Positions 21,290 through 32,152 of a stretch of DNA of 64,000 nt are shown here, one piece after another. The position numbers were made by a program, and so were the translations under genes. The DNA comes from Xenopus tropicalis (taxonomy: Eukaryota; Chordata; Amphibia; Anura; Pipidae): assembly GCF_000004195.4 (NCBI RefSeq), contig NC_030681.2:135300506-135364505 (forward strand), written 5' to 3'. Position 1 is the first letter of the stretch; each line of letters begins with the position of its first letter. The notes beneath the pieces were generated by a model, which was not told the origin of the DNA, did not search any database, and worked only from the letters and a program-made list of their open reading frames with translations.

Positions 21290-22106
21290 CGCTTGCTGCT
21301 GAGTTTCAAAGTGTCTGCAAGCAATAGCAGCAAAAGAATTTGGGGCTTTTATGGACGATCAGAAGTAAACAAAACAAAATCACCATATGCACTGCTAATT
21401 GTAATCGGGAGCAGTGTAAAGGTCACTGCCATTGGACTCGGGACCAGTGGAAGTGCGTCTTCTCGGCTGATAAAGGTTATTTCTCCATCTGGTAGTAATG
21501 GAAAAGTCTGGACTTCAAATGTATATTGCTGGTAAAATTTGTTGGAGGTGATCTGGGGCTGATTATTGTGCTAGGATCCCTGGTTCCATTGAAAGTAAAC
21601 CTTATGGCCTATGGCAGGGATCCCCAACCGTTTACCCATGAGCCTTATTCAAATGTAAAAAGAGTTGGGGAGCAACACAAGCGTAAAAAATGTACCTGGG
21701 GGTGCAAATAAGAGCTATAATTGGCTATTTGGTAGCCCCTATGTTGATTGGCAGCCTACAGGAGGCTCTGTTTGGCAGTACAACTGGTTTTTATCCAATA
21801 AAAACTTTCCTCCAAACCAGGAATTAAAAAATAAGCACCTGCTTTGAGGCCACTGGGAGCAACATCCAAGGGGTTGGTGAGCAACATGTTACTCCCTAGG
21901 CACTGGTTGGGGATCCCTGGCCTATGGTTTTCAATGACATTTTTGTCCATTCCATGCTTTGTACTTTATGGCAACAGTTTGGGGAAGGCTTTTTCCTGTA
22001 TCGGCACAATATGTCCCCCAGGTTTGCTGAGACGAGAGTGGAAGAACTTGACTGGTCCACACAGAACCCTGATCTTAATCTAACCGAACACCTATGGGGT
22101 GGATAG
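21290..22106 (+). pseudogene. Tc1/mariner-type transposase fossil interrupted by a hAT MITE
   Basis: With the 305-bp insertion at 21615-21919 set aside, the DNA aligns by eye with the coding sequence of vertebrate Tc1-like transposases. Recognisable blocks are GTAAAGGTCACTGCCATTGG (KxRxHWT region), a GGTGATCTGGGGCTGATTAT block, CAACAGTTTGGGGAAGGC, and near the end EELDWSTQNPDLN followed by EHLW, which is the region around the third catalytic acidic residue. Many frameshifts and stops are present, and the N-terminal DNA-binding part and inverted repeats are not seen. It is an old inactive copy. Confidence 0.85.
21615..21919. mobile_element. hAT-like MITE inserted in the Tc1 fossil
   Basis: The element runs from CAGGGATCCCCAACC to GGTTGGGGATCCCTG, flanked by a perfect 8-bp duplication GCCTATGG at 21607-21614 and 21920-21927. 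A sibling of nearly the same length is at 31846-32152. Confidence 0.93.
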
Positions 22107-23458
22107 GAACTCTAGTTGCCAGCCAGGCTAGTTGCCAGCCAGGCCCCCCACATAAAAGGGGGCACTAAAAACTCAGTTTATAGAACAGTACACAAAGTAT
22201 GAATTGATCCTAAAGAGGAGAGGGATCTTTTTTTGAAACAAGTGGAAAATATTAGCGAGTAGTCAGGTAATGTCGCAGTCTAAATATTCTAAAAAAAGTC
22301 CATGTGTTGAAAGTCTCTTTCATACAAAACTGATGCCTGTGGGTTCTATGTCCTGCATCGCCTCCTCAATGAGTAAATCACACTCAGATTTCTACAAACA
22401 AATGGAAAAAGTAGGGAACACTTCCATAGGGGTAATCATAACAGACACTTTATTTAGAATAAAACTATTGCACTTCTTCTCTTGCACAATCTTTTTTTAG
22501 TACAAACAGCTCAACAGACCTCATGGCCAAAAAGATACAAACATCCCAACGTGTTTCTGTAAGTTGTTGACTTTATCAGGGACATATAAACTTATACAGC
22601 TTTGGACTGGAGCTCAAAATAGGCCCTGGCATTCCTTATACACATAGGCCCAAACAGCCCCCACCAGCCCAATAAATAGTGACTATGCTGGAGATGCATT
22701 CCAACCAGGAGAAATTACTTCAGCATTCTGGTTAACTAATTTTAAAATGTTGAATATGCCACTTCTGGTGGTGTTTTTGCCACAAGACAAAATAATCCTG
22801 ACTCAGTATTTATATGCCCCAATGAAGTCAACTTGATGAAATGCATTGGGTTGTTTGCATCTTTCTGGCCTTAAGCTCTGATGAGCTGTTTGTACTGCAA
22901 AAGATTGTGGGTTCAATAATTTTACCCATCCTCTTTTTCCATTTGTTGGTGCCCAAACTCACTAATGTTCCTTTGGCTGAATGAAACAAAAATCCCAGAA
23001 AGAAAAGCTAGTTGAGAGTCTTCCCTGAAGAGTAGAGGCTATTATTCCTAATACCTTTGGTTTGGGAATTAGATTGAGAGGCAAGTCTCTGGTTACTTTT
23101 AGCCATATGGTTACCTTATTGGTGCCAATCCCTGCTCCAGTGGAGCTTACAATCAAAGTTGTTCTTACATTCACACACACTATGTTAAATTTTATCAGGA
23201 GCCAGTTAAGCTGCCTGTATGTTTTAGGAGTGCAGGAGTTCCTGAAGGAACCCAAAGGGTCAACATACAGAATAATGTCAATTGATGCTGTTAAATCTAA
23301 AAGAAAATTTGTGTAACATGAAGTAGGAAACAATACAATATGAGATTAGGACAAAGGCAACCCAAAATAAAGAGCAGAACAGAATGGAGTGTAGGAGAGA
23401 ATATGGGGAGACAAAAAAAACAATTTTATAGAACACACCATAGGAGTACAGGAATGGG
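22107..23458. other. Repeat-derived, gene-free stretch
   Basis: About 22600-22690 is a fragment of the family seen complete at 12056-12211 (CAAAATAGGCCCTGGCATTC, CCCAATAAATAGTGACTA). Around 22540-22580 and 22800-22870 lie CAACGTGTTTCTGTAAG- and ATGAAATGCATTGGG-type blocks that look like ends of degenerate retroelements. About 23130-23158 (CCCTGCTCCAGTGGAGCTTA) is a scrap of the LINE-tail repeat at 25.3 kb. No exon is seen. Confidence 0.4.
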
Positions 23459-23686
23459 GTCCATTATCTGGAAACCTAAAGCTCTGAGTTACGGCAATTC
23501 CACCTTGTACTTCATTGTAACTAAGATGTAATGAATCCTTATTGGATGCAGAACATTTTATTGAGTTTAAGTAATGGTGAAATTATTGTTTAGCAGACTT
23601 AAGGTATGGAGATCTGAATTACAGAAAGAACCCTTATCCGGAAAACCCTTGGTCCCAAGCATTTTAGATAACAGTTTCCATACTTG
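23459..23686. mobile_element. CAGGTATGGG-family MITE, copy 3
   Basis: Ends CAGGAATGGGGTCC and TTTCCATACTTG are flanked by TA. This short, internally deleted copy shares CTTATCCGGAAAACCCTTGG with the others. Its undisturbed TGTTTAGCAGACTTAAGG shows an empty-site counterpart for the insertion at 30878. Confidence 0.75.
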
Positions 23687-23744
23687 TAAATGTAATAGGG
23701 AACAGCAAAATGGGCATCAGAATAAGATGGCAAACAACTGAAGA

Positions 23745-24145
23745 GATTATAAATGGAAGACTCTAAGGGGGCCAAAAGTCGCAGAAAAAAAGCTAATCTT
23801 TTGAGATTTACTATGTGACAAAATGGCTACAAGTCCGATTTCGACAATTCGCCACCTAAAACTTGCCAAGATCATGTAGAAGTCAATGGCAGATGTCCCT
23901 TGCCTTGATGATCTTTCTTTGCTTCGAAAGTTTAGAGGTTTTCAGATTTTTTACACTGTTTTTTAATGTGACAATTTGAAAAAGTAGAGGTTTCGGTGCG
24001 ACAAGTTGAAAAATTCAGAGTTCTGCGACTTTTTTGTGACTTTTTCCCGCTCAGACTTTTTAGCAAATGTCAGACATTCATGGAAATGAGTTTATTCGAA
24101 TTTTTAAAGATATGAGAAATGTTATAGTTTTAGTAAATCTGCCCC
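23745..24145. mobile_element. Possible degenerate foldback element
   Basis: The stretch runs from GACTCTAAGGGGGCC to AGTAAATCTGCCCCTAAAAG. It is full of GCGAC/TTCGAC-type words like the CG-rich foldback elements at 40.9 and 61.0 kb. The ends pair only roughly, so this is tentative. Confidence 0.3.
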
Positions 24146-24439
24146 TAAAAGAAGATGAGACAGTATAGAGCACAGAAAACAGAAATACCCCATAGGTACT
24201 GTTGTATTAACATACTGTGTGCTGGCTATCAAAGAGTTATAAAACAAGAATGCCACCGAAATAAGACATGCCCCCAAATAGCTCTGGTTACATCATGGAC
24301 TTTTTCCTCTATTCCCACACTCCATCCCTAATTATCCTGTATAGCAGCTGAAACATCTCCAACTGGAAGCTGTTTACAGATAACACTTTTGCGTCTTTGG
24401 AGTTTGAAAGCTGAAGGCATCTTCTTCAATTAACATCTG

Positions 24440-24527
24440 TCAGCCTTCTGTAAACAGCAGCAATGAGGTTCTGGTACAAGGCGAGCGAGAAGGCAGTCAC
24501 AGCCCCGGAGCTCTCGGAAAATACAAG
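24440..24527 (+). other. Candidate 5' non-coding first exon (colec11?)
   Basis: A GC-richer island within AT-rich DNA ends in ATACAAG followed by GTAGGAG, an acceptable donor at 24528. colec11 needs such an exon, because its start-codon exon begins at an acceptor (37159/37160). If spliced there, an ATG at 24463 would open a 24-codon upstream frame that stops (TGA) just before the collectin start. This is only a positional inference and the 5' limit is unknown. Confidence 0.25.
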
Positions 24528-25027
24528 GTAGGAGATTTGCACAGTAACCTCTCTTGCTGAACTTGCTCAATTCTGTCTCAAATTGGACCGTAAGGGATGG
24601 GTTTCATTAAACGACAGAACAAAGGCAATAATTATTTAGTCGGTTTTGTTAATGAATTGTCTCTTTTTCTCAAAGCCAAATGCAAAAGAAAAGAAGTTCT
24701 AAAATCAGTGGAGTTTCTGCTATTATGCTAGCCTTATGCACAACATACAATGATCAGCTGTTTTACTAACAGGAATGTTGGTTAAGCATTTAGTATGGAA
24801 TGATGTGTAGCTAGATGTGCTGGACACAAGTGCCCCCGAAGTGGGCAATGAGGGGCAACTTAAAGTTTAATTTGCTATTATCTGCAGGAAGCTCATAGGA
24901 GCATTTGCAGGCATGCTTCCATAACTCGATATGTAAACTGTTAATAAATAATTAGAAAAATAATATAACAATATACTCTTCTTCTACTCTTAGCCGATAA
25001 CTTTACGTTATAATTATAATTATTATT

Positions 25028-25290
25028 GGAGGTAGGGGACCTCTTATCCAGAATGCTCAGGGTTTTCTTGATAAGGGATCTATCTGTAATTTGGATCTCC
25101 ATATCTTAAATCTCCTAAAAAATCATTTAAATATTATATAAAGATTAATTATTAATATCTTAGTTAGGGATGAAGTTCAAGGTACTGTTTTATTATTATA
25201 GAGAAAAAGGAAATCATTATTAATTGATTAAAACAGATTTAGAGTAATTTAGAGCTTTCTGGGTAATGGATTTCCGGATAACGGAATAAT
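25028..25290. mobile_element. CAGGTATGGG-family MITE, diverged copy 4
   Basis: The family interior is recognisable in reverse orientation (GTAATTTGGATCTCCATA, TACTGTTTTATTATTATAGAG) with degenerate termini. Confidence 0.65.
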
Positions 25291-25298
25291 TATCATGT

Positions 25299-25503
25299 AT
25301 GTATGTATGTATGTATAACTTTATTTATAAAGCGCCACAAGGGTACGCAGCGCTGTACAATATTACAGAATACAAAATTACACACAGGGAGGACAAGTGA
25401 TATAATAAATAAATACAGGAAATATATATATATATATAGTGCCATGTGTATTGAGACACAGTAGGAAGGAGGTCCCTGCCCCGTAGAGCTTACAATCTAA
25501 GTG
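25299..25503 (-). mobile_element. L3/CR1-type LINE 3' end or derived SINE
   Basis: Read on the minus strand it goes from TTAGATTGTAAGCTCTACGG and GGGCAGGGACC through TGTACAGCGCTGCGTACCC to GCGCTTTATAAATAAAG, and ends in a (CATA)n tail. That layout is typical of 3' ends of L3/CR1 LINEs. A close sibling is at 54821-55024. Confidence 0.7.
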
Positions 25504-25649
25504 GTTGGGCAACATACAGGCACAAATTGTCATTATTATTATTAACAACAGATGTTTACAACATACCAACATATTCTGCAGCTTTGCACAACAATAGGGC
25601 ATATTCATCAAACATCAAAATGACATGCATGTATGTAATATTTAGAGTA

Positions 25650-25787
25650 CAGCTATGGGATCTGTTATGTGGAAATCCATTATCCAGAAAACACCGAATT
25701 ATAGGGCATCTCCCACAGACTTCATTTTAATCCAATAATTCAATATTTTAAAAAAGTTTTCCTTTTTCTCTGTAAGAATAAAACAGT
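25650..25787. mobile_element. CAGGTATGGG-family MITE, 3'-truncated copy 5
   Basis: It starts CAGCTATGGGATCTG after TA, shares the CATTATCCAGAAAACACCGA block, and stops after TCTCTGTAAGAATAAAACAG. Confidence 0.65.
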
Positions 25788-25789
25788 CC

Positions 25790-28430
25790 TACTCTGCTCC
25801 GGGCCCTTTTTGCAGGGGGGGCTTGGTACATAGTAGTTACGCCACTGTTGAAAATGATTTGATTGTGACCATTGTACGATGTGTGTATGTGCCTGCTGGA
25901 AGTGGCTTTTAAAGTCTTAGATTTTCCTATTGGCAAATATCACGTTTTCTATGTGGGTATTTATTTTATTTTAAATCAACAAGCATGGAAAACTTCTATG
26001 GAAATGTTTGTGATGTTGTACTGTAGTCTGTCCCTTTCCTATATCTGCTTACAGGTATAACTTACATGTATGGGCTTAGCAATTACAGGACTTCCAAATA
26101 GAGCTTTGTAATCATTTTCTTTAAGGGAAAATCATGCAATCAAGTTTTCCACACACACAGTCCAGCTCTGGCAAAGTCATGCTCATGAGATTTTTGGGGG
26201 GGAATGGCACCTTCTGTTGTTACTAGTAAATGTTATACATGGCACAGACCTCTGCCACTGTAAGCAGTGAACTCAAGGTGCCAGGGATCTCTATCAAGTT
26301 TCAACTTAACAGCCATAGGATTCCCGTAATATAAACACTAGAATTAGAACTTTTTTGAATCCTTTTCTTTTTTGCTACACTCCAGCTATTGCCAAAGTTT
26401 AGCCACCAATATTTTTCCAGTAGCCAGTGGTTGGTGATGCTGGGAGGTGTACTGTAAAGCAATCACTGATCATATAGCTTTTAAAACTTCTAAATTAATG
26501 TGGAAATATCACCTGATAAGGTTAGCCACCCCCTCATACTTTGTCCATACATTGTTTTTTATTTCTTCCTGCCCCAATACCACTGATATTCCATATTCAT
26601 TAAAATACTTAAGGTGTCAAGACTGTACCTGTGAAATATGTTAGTGTGTTCTAGTCTATGTTGGGATCACATGTTACTCATATTCTCTTCTATGAATCCA
26701 AGAACATATTGCTGCAACTTCTGAAGTGAGATCAGTCAAAAATCAGTCAATAAAAGTGACAAATATGCAAGTTCAGTAAACAGGACAGTAGGTGGGTCAG
26801 TTGGCAGGCAGATAGATACTTTTAGTATCAGAAGCAGGTAAATTACAGAACAAATGCAAGGACAAGGGCAGAAGCCAGTCTAGATTGCAACTAGATACTT
26901 ACCAATCTTACCAATCTTAGATTGGTAAGTATAGGGTGTGTGTGCTGGAAAGCACAGAACATGGCTGCATTACCTATACCCTTTATCTGGGAGACGGCCT
27001 GCAGTTGGTGGATGCAGTAAACACACTCCTTAATGTTATTTGCAAAACTGAGCCTTCAGAGCTTCCTTTGGCTCAACCAGCAAAACAATGGTCAGTTATG
27101 GTAACATCATGATTTCAAGGAAGGACAGCTATTAATGATCCCATTGCAAACATGCGCCACCCTTATCGCCCTACCTTATTGCCATCACATAGATAATTTA
27201 TGACCTTTATATCGATACTCCATTCTGATCCTTAATTCCTACCACACGCACATATTCCATTCGCAACTCAACCATCGCTATATATCATCACCAAACACAT
27301 TGTCACTATGTAGATAACAGATAATCTCCATCACAAGACATCCTATTACAATACTGCATCCTCACCAAAAATACTTCATCCCTATCACAATACTTCAGCT
27401 GGTCATACAGATAACTCCAATGGAGCAATATTGCACTAGCAATGTACAGATTGCCATCACAGCACTCTATTACTCCACCCACAGAGAAACACCATCCCTA
27501 CGCACTATATCTGTACTCTCCCTCCATCAGTTTCTAACTTATTGTATTCATTTGCTTGATCCCAAAGAGGTAGAAAGAACATTTTTTCATAATAACGTAA
27601 TGCTGCATTTGTTTGCAATTCAAGAACTTCATCTTAGGGTCTCTAAGAGCTTCTCAAACTGCAGCCCCTTGCCAGTGTTCTTTTGCTATGGAGAGACTGC
27701 TTGATTGGGCACCATTGTTTAAGTCTTCTCATTTGGAAAAACATTTACAGGAATCTCTGACTAAAAGTGTTCCTTTGATTTTGGCCCAGTGTTTTGAGGT
27801 CAGCATCCACAGTTTGAAGAGGTGTTTGGTTCCATCACCGTGTTGTGCTTGGATTGCAGCTAAAACAGCTTTCAGCTACTTAAACAACTATTTCCTGTCC
27901 TTCAGACCTCTCTATGTAAATGCATGGATTTAGGAATTCAAATGAAGTGTAAGGAGGGAATATGAATTTATTTGGAAGTCAGATTTGATTTTATGACCTA
28001 TTAGGCAATCTAACTCCTGTCCAAGTCAGTGAAATATAATACGGTGCAGTGTGTTTCCTGCACACTCTTTGGAAAAATCACAATCTGGGGTTTTCCAACT
28101 TGAAACAGAATACTGCTAGTTGACCCAATTATGTTTTTTCTTCTTTTTTTTAACATCTGAATATTAAAAAACACAGGGATCCATAGAAAAGCCTTCAACG
28201 CTACAGTTATCCCACAGTTCTCCTTCTACTTAGGACGCACCTAAAATCAATTAAAAACCTAGTTTATACAATTCCTCTTATGGTATATGGCAGTGTTGTC
28301 CAAATGTTACCTATATAGTGGGCAGATGATTTGCCATAAAACATGTTCAGGAAATGATGATGCCATAAAAAGAGTTCAGTGGAGTTCATAACTGTATAAG
28401 TCTTTTGTAGGACCACATCTGACATGTGTC
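25790..28430. other. Long gene-free stretch
   Basis: No exon of a known family is recognised. Features seen are a short perfect palindrome at about 26895-26932 (ATACTTACCAATCT and its complement) and a CA/TC-rich strand-biased stretch at about 27150-27500. A 106-codon open frame (27613-27933) lacks any recognisable motif. Confidence 0.4.
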
Positions 28431-28818
28431 TTAAGGTCCCCATACATGGGCCGACTATAGCTGCCGATATCGGTCCCTTGGACCGATTCGGCAGCTAATC
28501 AGCCCGTGTATGGGGAGAGCAGAGCGGCCTGGCCGACCGATATCTGGCCTGAAATTGGCCAGATCTCGATCGGCCAGGTTAGAAAATCCGGTCGGATCGG
28601 GGACCGCATCGGCTCGTTGATGCGGTCCCCGATCCGACTGCCCCATTGCGGCCCACATAATACGATCGTTTGGCCACAGGGCCAAACGATCTGATTATTT
28701 TTTTTTTACCTAAATGCTCCCCGATATCGCCCACCCGTAGGTGGGGATATCGGGGGAAGATCCGCTCGCTTGGCGACATCGCCAAGCGAGCGGATCTGCT
28801 CGTGTATGGCCACCTTAA
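28431..28818. mobile_element. TTAA-flanked string-of-hairpins MITE, copy A
   Basis: The element lies between TTAA at 28431-28434 and TTAA at 28815-28818. Its terminal repeats are AAGGTCCCCATACATGGGC and CGTGTATGGCCACCTT. Inside are at least five consecutive local palindromes, for example GATCGGGGACCGCATC with GATGCGGTCCCCGATC, GATCGTTTGGCC with GGCCAAACGATC, CCCCGATATC with GATATCGGGG, and GATCCGCTCGCTTGGCGA with its complement. The TTAA duplication suggests piggyBac- or Kolobok-type mobilisation. Nothing is encoded. Confidence 0.88.
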
Positions 28819-30358
28819 GGGTGACTGAGATCCTTGAAACAAAAACAAGTTCATTTTAGCCCAGTTCTTGTATGCACCTTTGCCACTGGTGTAATTACAA
28901 TTGAAATTAAAGGTCAAGTGTGTGTCAAGTGACCTGTGGGACAGCTTGCGGGTCTGTTATTGGGTATAGGACAGTCAGTCAGGCCCATAAGCCCAGTTTA
29001 CCATATAAAGTTGAGCCAGATGGCCCTACCCCATTACTTTTCATTGCCAAATGTTATAGTTGAAAGGTGGCTATTATACCTTCACTTTTTCTCTTATATA
29101 TGAAATTTCAAAAAAACCTTATTTTCCACATGCTTTAGCTTGCTAAAGGCTGGTCCAAGCTCACTCTTGCAGGGCCCCTATTACAATAAGCCAGGAGGGA
29201 ATGTGGCCTGACACACAAAAAGAGTGTTTTGGGTCATAGATAGGAGTGTAGCCTGCAGAAAGGAGCCATACATGGATCACTTCATAGATAATGGCAACTC
29301 AATAGATTTTCTTATAGCCTATACAGCGAGATGCTAAATGAAGGAACATGAGTATTCCCCTGTACTAAGCACAATCCCACTGGAAAATGTAAGGGTATGG
29401 TAACCATTTAAAATGCTAGTGTTTTAATTTTCTTAAGAAATCTAAAGTGTTATAAATAATTTTTTTTTATTTTTTATAATAAATTGTATCCAGTGGGGCA
29501 AGTAAGTTGCTCATGCCTTCTTCCATTTTAGTAAAGGGGTAAGGGGGTTTTACATATATATTATAACACAGGAATGTCTGTTGTTAATTCAGCAGCAGAA
29601 GATTAGATTGAATTTGATGTATTATTTGCTATAGTAAAGGCTGATTGCAAGGTTATATAAAGATTCGGATGTTATCTGGAGAGGTCAGAGGAGCTTGTTA
29701 GCAGTCTGTGAGCCATGTACAGTAAATCTTTTGGAAGGCTACGTCTCACCCATGGGTCCTTAGTTGGACAGCCCTGGTTTAAACAAATCGCACCCTAATA
29801 TAGATGTCTATATGGTGTCCTAGATAGCATAAGGACCCTAATTTCTTGTGTTTCTCTTCCCTGAATATTTATGGACCTATAAATGATTCAACACAGTTTT
29901 CATATAACCTTATCCTTGTTATGAGGCAAGTGACAAAATGTTGGACATCAAAGGGGGGTCTAGAATGGAATGCAATGATGTAAACTGAGTTTCTGATAGG
30001 ATTGTGGCCCTCTGAATGTCCTAAAACTGCTACTTATCATTCCTTATGCACTCCCTATAGCAAAAATGTAATTAACTGTGTTGCTTTCAGTCCCAAATAC
30101 CAACTTTTTCATGATACTGTCACTTTAGCAGCATATCCTTTTAACCAATGTAATAATCTGTTGACAATCTACTAAAAGTAACTGACCATAGGAGGTGTGA
30201 ATGTGATAATAAACTTAGTTAAGAATATATAATATAATGATAATAATAATACCTTTACATGGATATATAGTGTCCCAATATTATAATAGAAAGAAAGAAA
30301 TATAAAGAAAGAAAGAATCCCTAAAGACAAAATAAGAACATACATCAACAAAAGGAAT
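28819..30358. other. Gene-free stretch
   Basis: AT-rich intergenic DNA with poly-T and AAAG-type low complexity (about 30290-30316). No exon or complete element is recognised. Confidence 0.4.
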
Positions 30359-30483
30359 AAAGGTATGAGATCCATTAAAGCTCAAAATTATTGGAAGCTC
30401 ATCTTCCATAAACTCCATTTTAATCGTATAATTTACATCTGTAATAATAAAACAGTACCTTGTACTTGATCCGAAATAAGATA

Positions 30484-30811
30484 CAGGTACGGGACCCCTT
30501 ATCCGGAAACCCGTTATCCAGAAAGCTCCGAATTACGGAAAGCCTCTCTCCCATAGACTCCATTTTAATCAAATAATTCAGAATTTTAAAACTGATTTCC
30601 TTTTTCTCTGTAGAAATAAAAGAGTACCTTGTAATTGATCCCAACTAAGATATAAATAATCCGTATTGGATGCAAAACAATCCTATTGGGTTTAGTTAAT
30701 GTTTTATTGATTTTTTAGTAGGCTTAAGGTATGGAGTTCCAAATTACGGAAAGACTCCTTATTCGGAATACCCTTGGTCCCAAGCATTCTGGATAACAGG
30801 TCCTATACCTG
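30484..30811. mobile_element. CAGGTATGGG-family MITE, complete inner copy
   Basis: The ends CAGGTACGGGACCCC and GGTCCTATACCTG are flanked by TA on both sides (30482-30483 and 30812-30813). It is 328 bp and less diverged than its host copy. Confidence 0.88.
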
Positions 30812-30877
30812 TATAATCAATCCTTTCTGGAGGCAAAACAATCCTATTGGGTTTATATAATGTTTAAATTATTTTTA

Positions 30878-31164
30878 GGGCTCTGGCACACAGGGAGATA
30901 AGTCGCCCGCGACAAATCTCCCTGTTCGCGGGCGACTAATTTCCCCGAGTTGCCATGAGTTGCCATCGCACCGGCGAACATGTAAGTCGCCGGTGGGATG
31001 GCTCACGAGGCAACTTCGGCGATTTGCCGCAATCGCCTGCGCAGCGTGTACCATCCCACCGGCGACTTACATGTTCGCCGGTGGGATGGTAGTTTGGGGA
31101 AATTAGTCGCCCGTGACAAGGGAGATTTGTCGCGGGCGACTAATCTCCCCGTGTGCCAGAGCCC
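30878..31164. mobile_element. Nested hairpin MITE with GGGCTCTGGCACAC ends
   Basis: The termini GGGCTCTGGCACAC and GTGTGCCAGAGCCC are perfect inverted repeats, flanked by TTA at 30875-30877 and 31165-31167. A 3-bp TWA duplication is typical of PIF/Harbinger. The interior is made of nested palindromes: AGTCGCCCGCG with CGCGGGCGACT, and CACCGGCGAACATGTAAGTC with its reverse complement 80 bases on. Confidence 0.9.
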
Positions 31165-31256
31165 TTAGCAGACTTAAGGTATGGAGATACAAAGTACAGA
31201 AAGACCCCTTATCAGGAAAGTGTCGCAAGCAATTTGGATAACAGGCCCAGTACCTG

Positions 31257-31845
31257 TACGGTATATATGTGATAAGTTTGTTTTATACACAAGATGTTCT
31301 TCATAAAGGTCAGCCAGTCAACATTTCAACCATTAACAGATGAATCATTGCAGAATCCTCAAGGTCTTAGCAGGCTTAGGGCAAACCAGTGCCAGGTAAC
31401 ATTAAGACACAGTCGTTTATAGGAACAGACATAAGTCCTATAAACACAGGGTCATCTGACATGGTCTGAAAATATGTGGCCCTTTTGTAACCACTGTATT
31501 ACCAGAAACCATTTGTTTTTAGTTAAAAGCACAGCCAACATTTTCTCTCCCTTTTTATAAGTGGTCAGTCCTGGCATGAGTGTAATACTTTATTAAGAGG
31601 ATTGGAAAGGGAAAAAATGCTACCCCCTTCAACAATTAAGCAATTTTCCACCATGAAGTGCAAATCACAATTCCAATAAGAACTACACATTAAGATGACA
31701 ATTTTTATAGTAGTGATGTTGGGCAGGTATAAAGGAGTCATAGAAAAGGCTGGATGTTGTCCTCATTTTGTACTGTAGGAGGACAAACTCCTGTCATACA
31801 GATTTACTCAACATTCTCACCCTTCTACATTCATATACTCTACCA
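31257..31845. other. Gene-free stretch
   Basis: No exon or repeat boundary is recognised. The last bases contain the target duplication of the following element. Confidence 0.4.
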
Positions 31846-32152
31846 CAGGGGTCCCCAACCTTTCTTACTCCTGAGACACAGTCAAATGTAAAAAGACTTG
31901 GGGAGCAACACAAGCACCATAAAAGTTCATGGAGGAGCCAAATAAGGGCTAAGATTGGCTATTAGGCAGCCTCTATGCACCCTATCAGCTTACAGGGGCT
32001 TTATTTGGCAGTAAATCTTGTTTTTATTCAACCAAAACTTGCCCCCAAGTCAGGAATTCAAAAATAACTCCCTGGTTTGGGGGCACTGAGAGCAACATCC
32101 AAGGGGTTGGGGAGCAACATGTTGCCCCTGAGCCACTGGTTGGGGATCACTG
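31846..32152. mobile_element. hAT-like MITE
   Basis: The element runs CAGGGGTCCCCAACC to GGTTGGGGATCACTG with a perfect 8-bp duplication CTCTACCA at 31838-31845 and 32153-32160. It is a sibling of 21615-21919, sharing GGGGAGCAACACAAGC and GAGCAACATCCAAGGGG. Confidence 0.93.

Larger units (their letters stand above)
30359..31256. mobile_element. CAGGTATGGG-family MITE (outer copy) interrupted by two nested elements
   Basis: The outer copy starts degenerately at about 30359 (AAGGTATGAGATCC) and ends CCCAGTACCTG at 31256 before TA. Its continuity is restored by removing 30484-30811, a complete sibling inserted at TA, and 30878-31164, a hairpin element inserted at TTA. The flanking pieces then read as in uninterrupted copies, for example at 23.6 and 44.6 kb. 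Confidence 0.85.

Noticed and set aside
26895..26932. Short palindrome as a regulatory hairpin
   Set aside because: Fourteen-bp arms in isolation are within what AT-rich DNA offers by chance, and no gene is nearby.
27613..27933. 106-codon open frame on +
   Set aside because: No motif, no splice partners, no similarity I can recognise; length is compatible with chance.
28455..28917. Open frames across the hairpin element at 28.5 kb
   Set aside because: They are by-products of CG-rich palindromes, open on both strands, without similarity.
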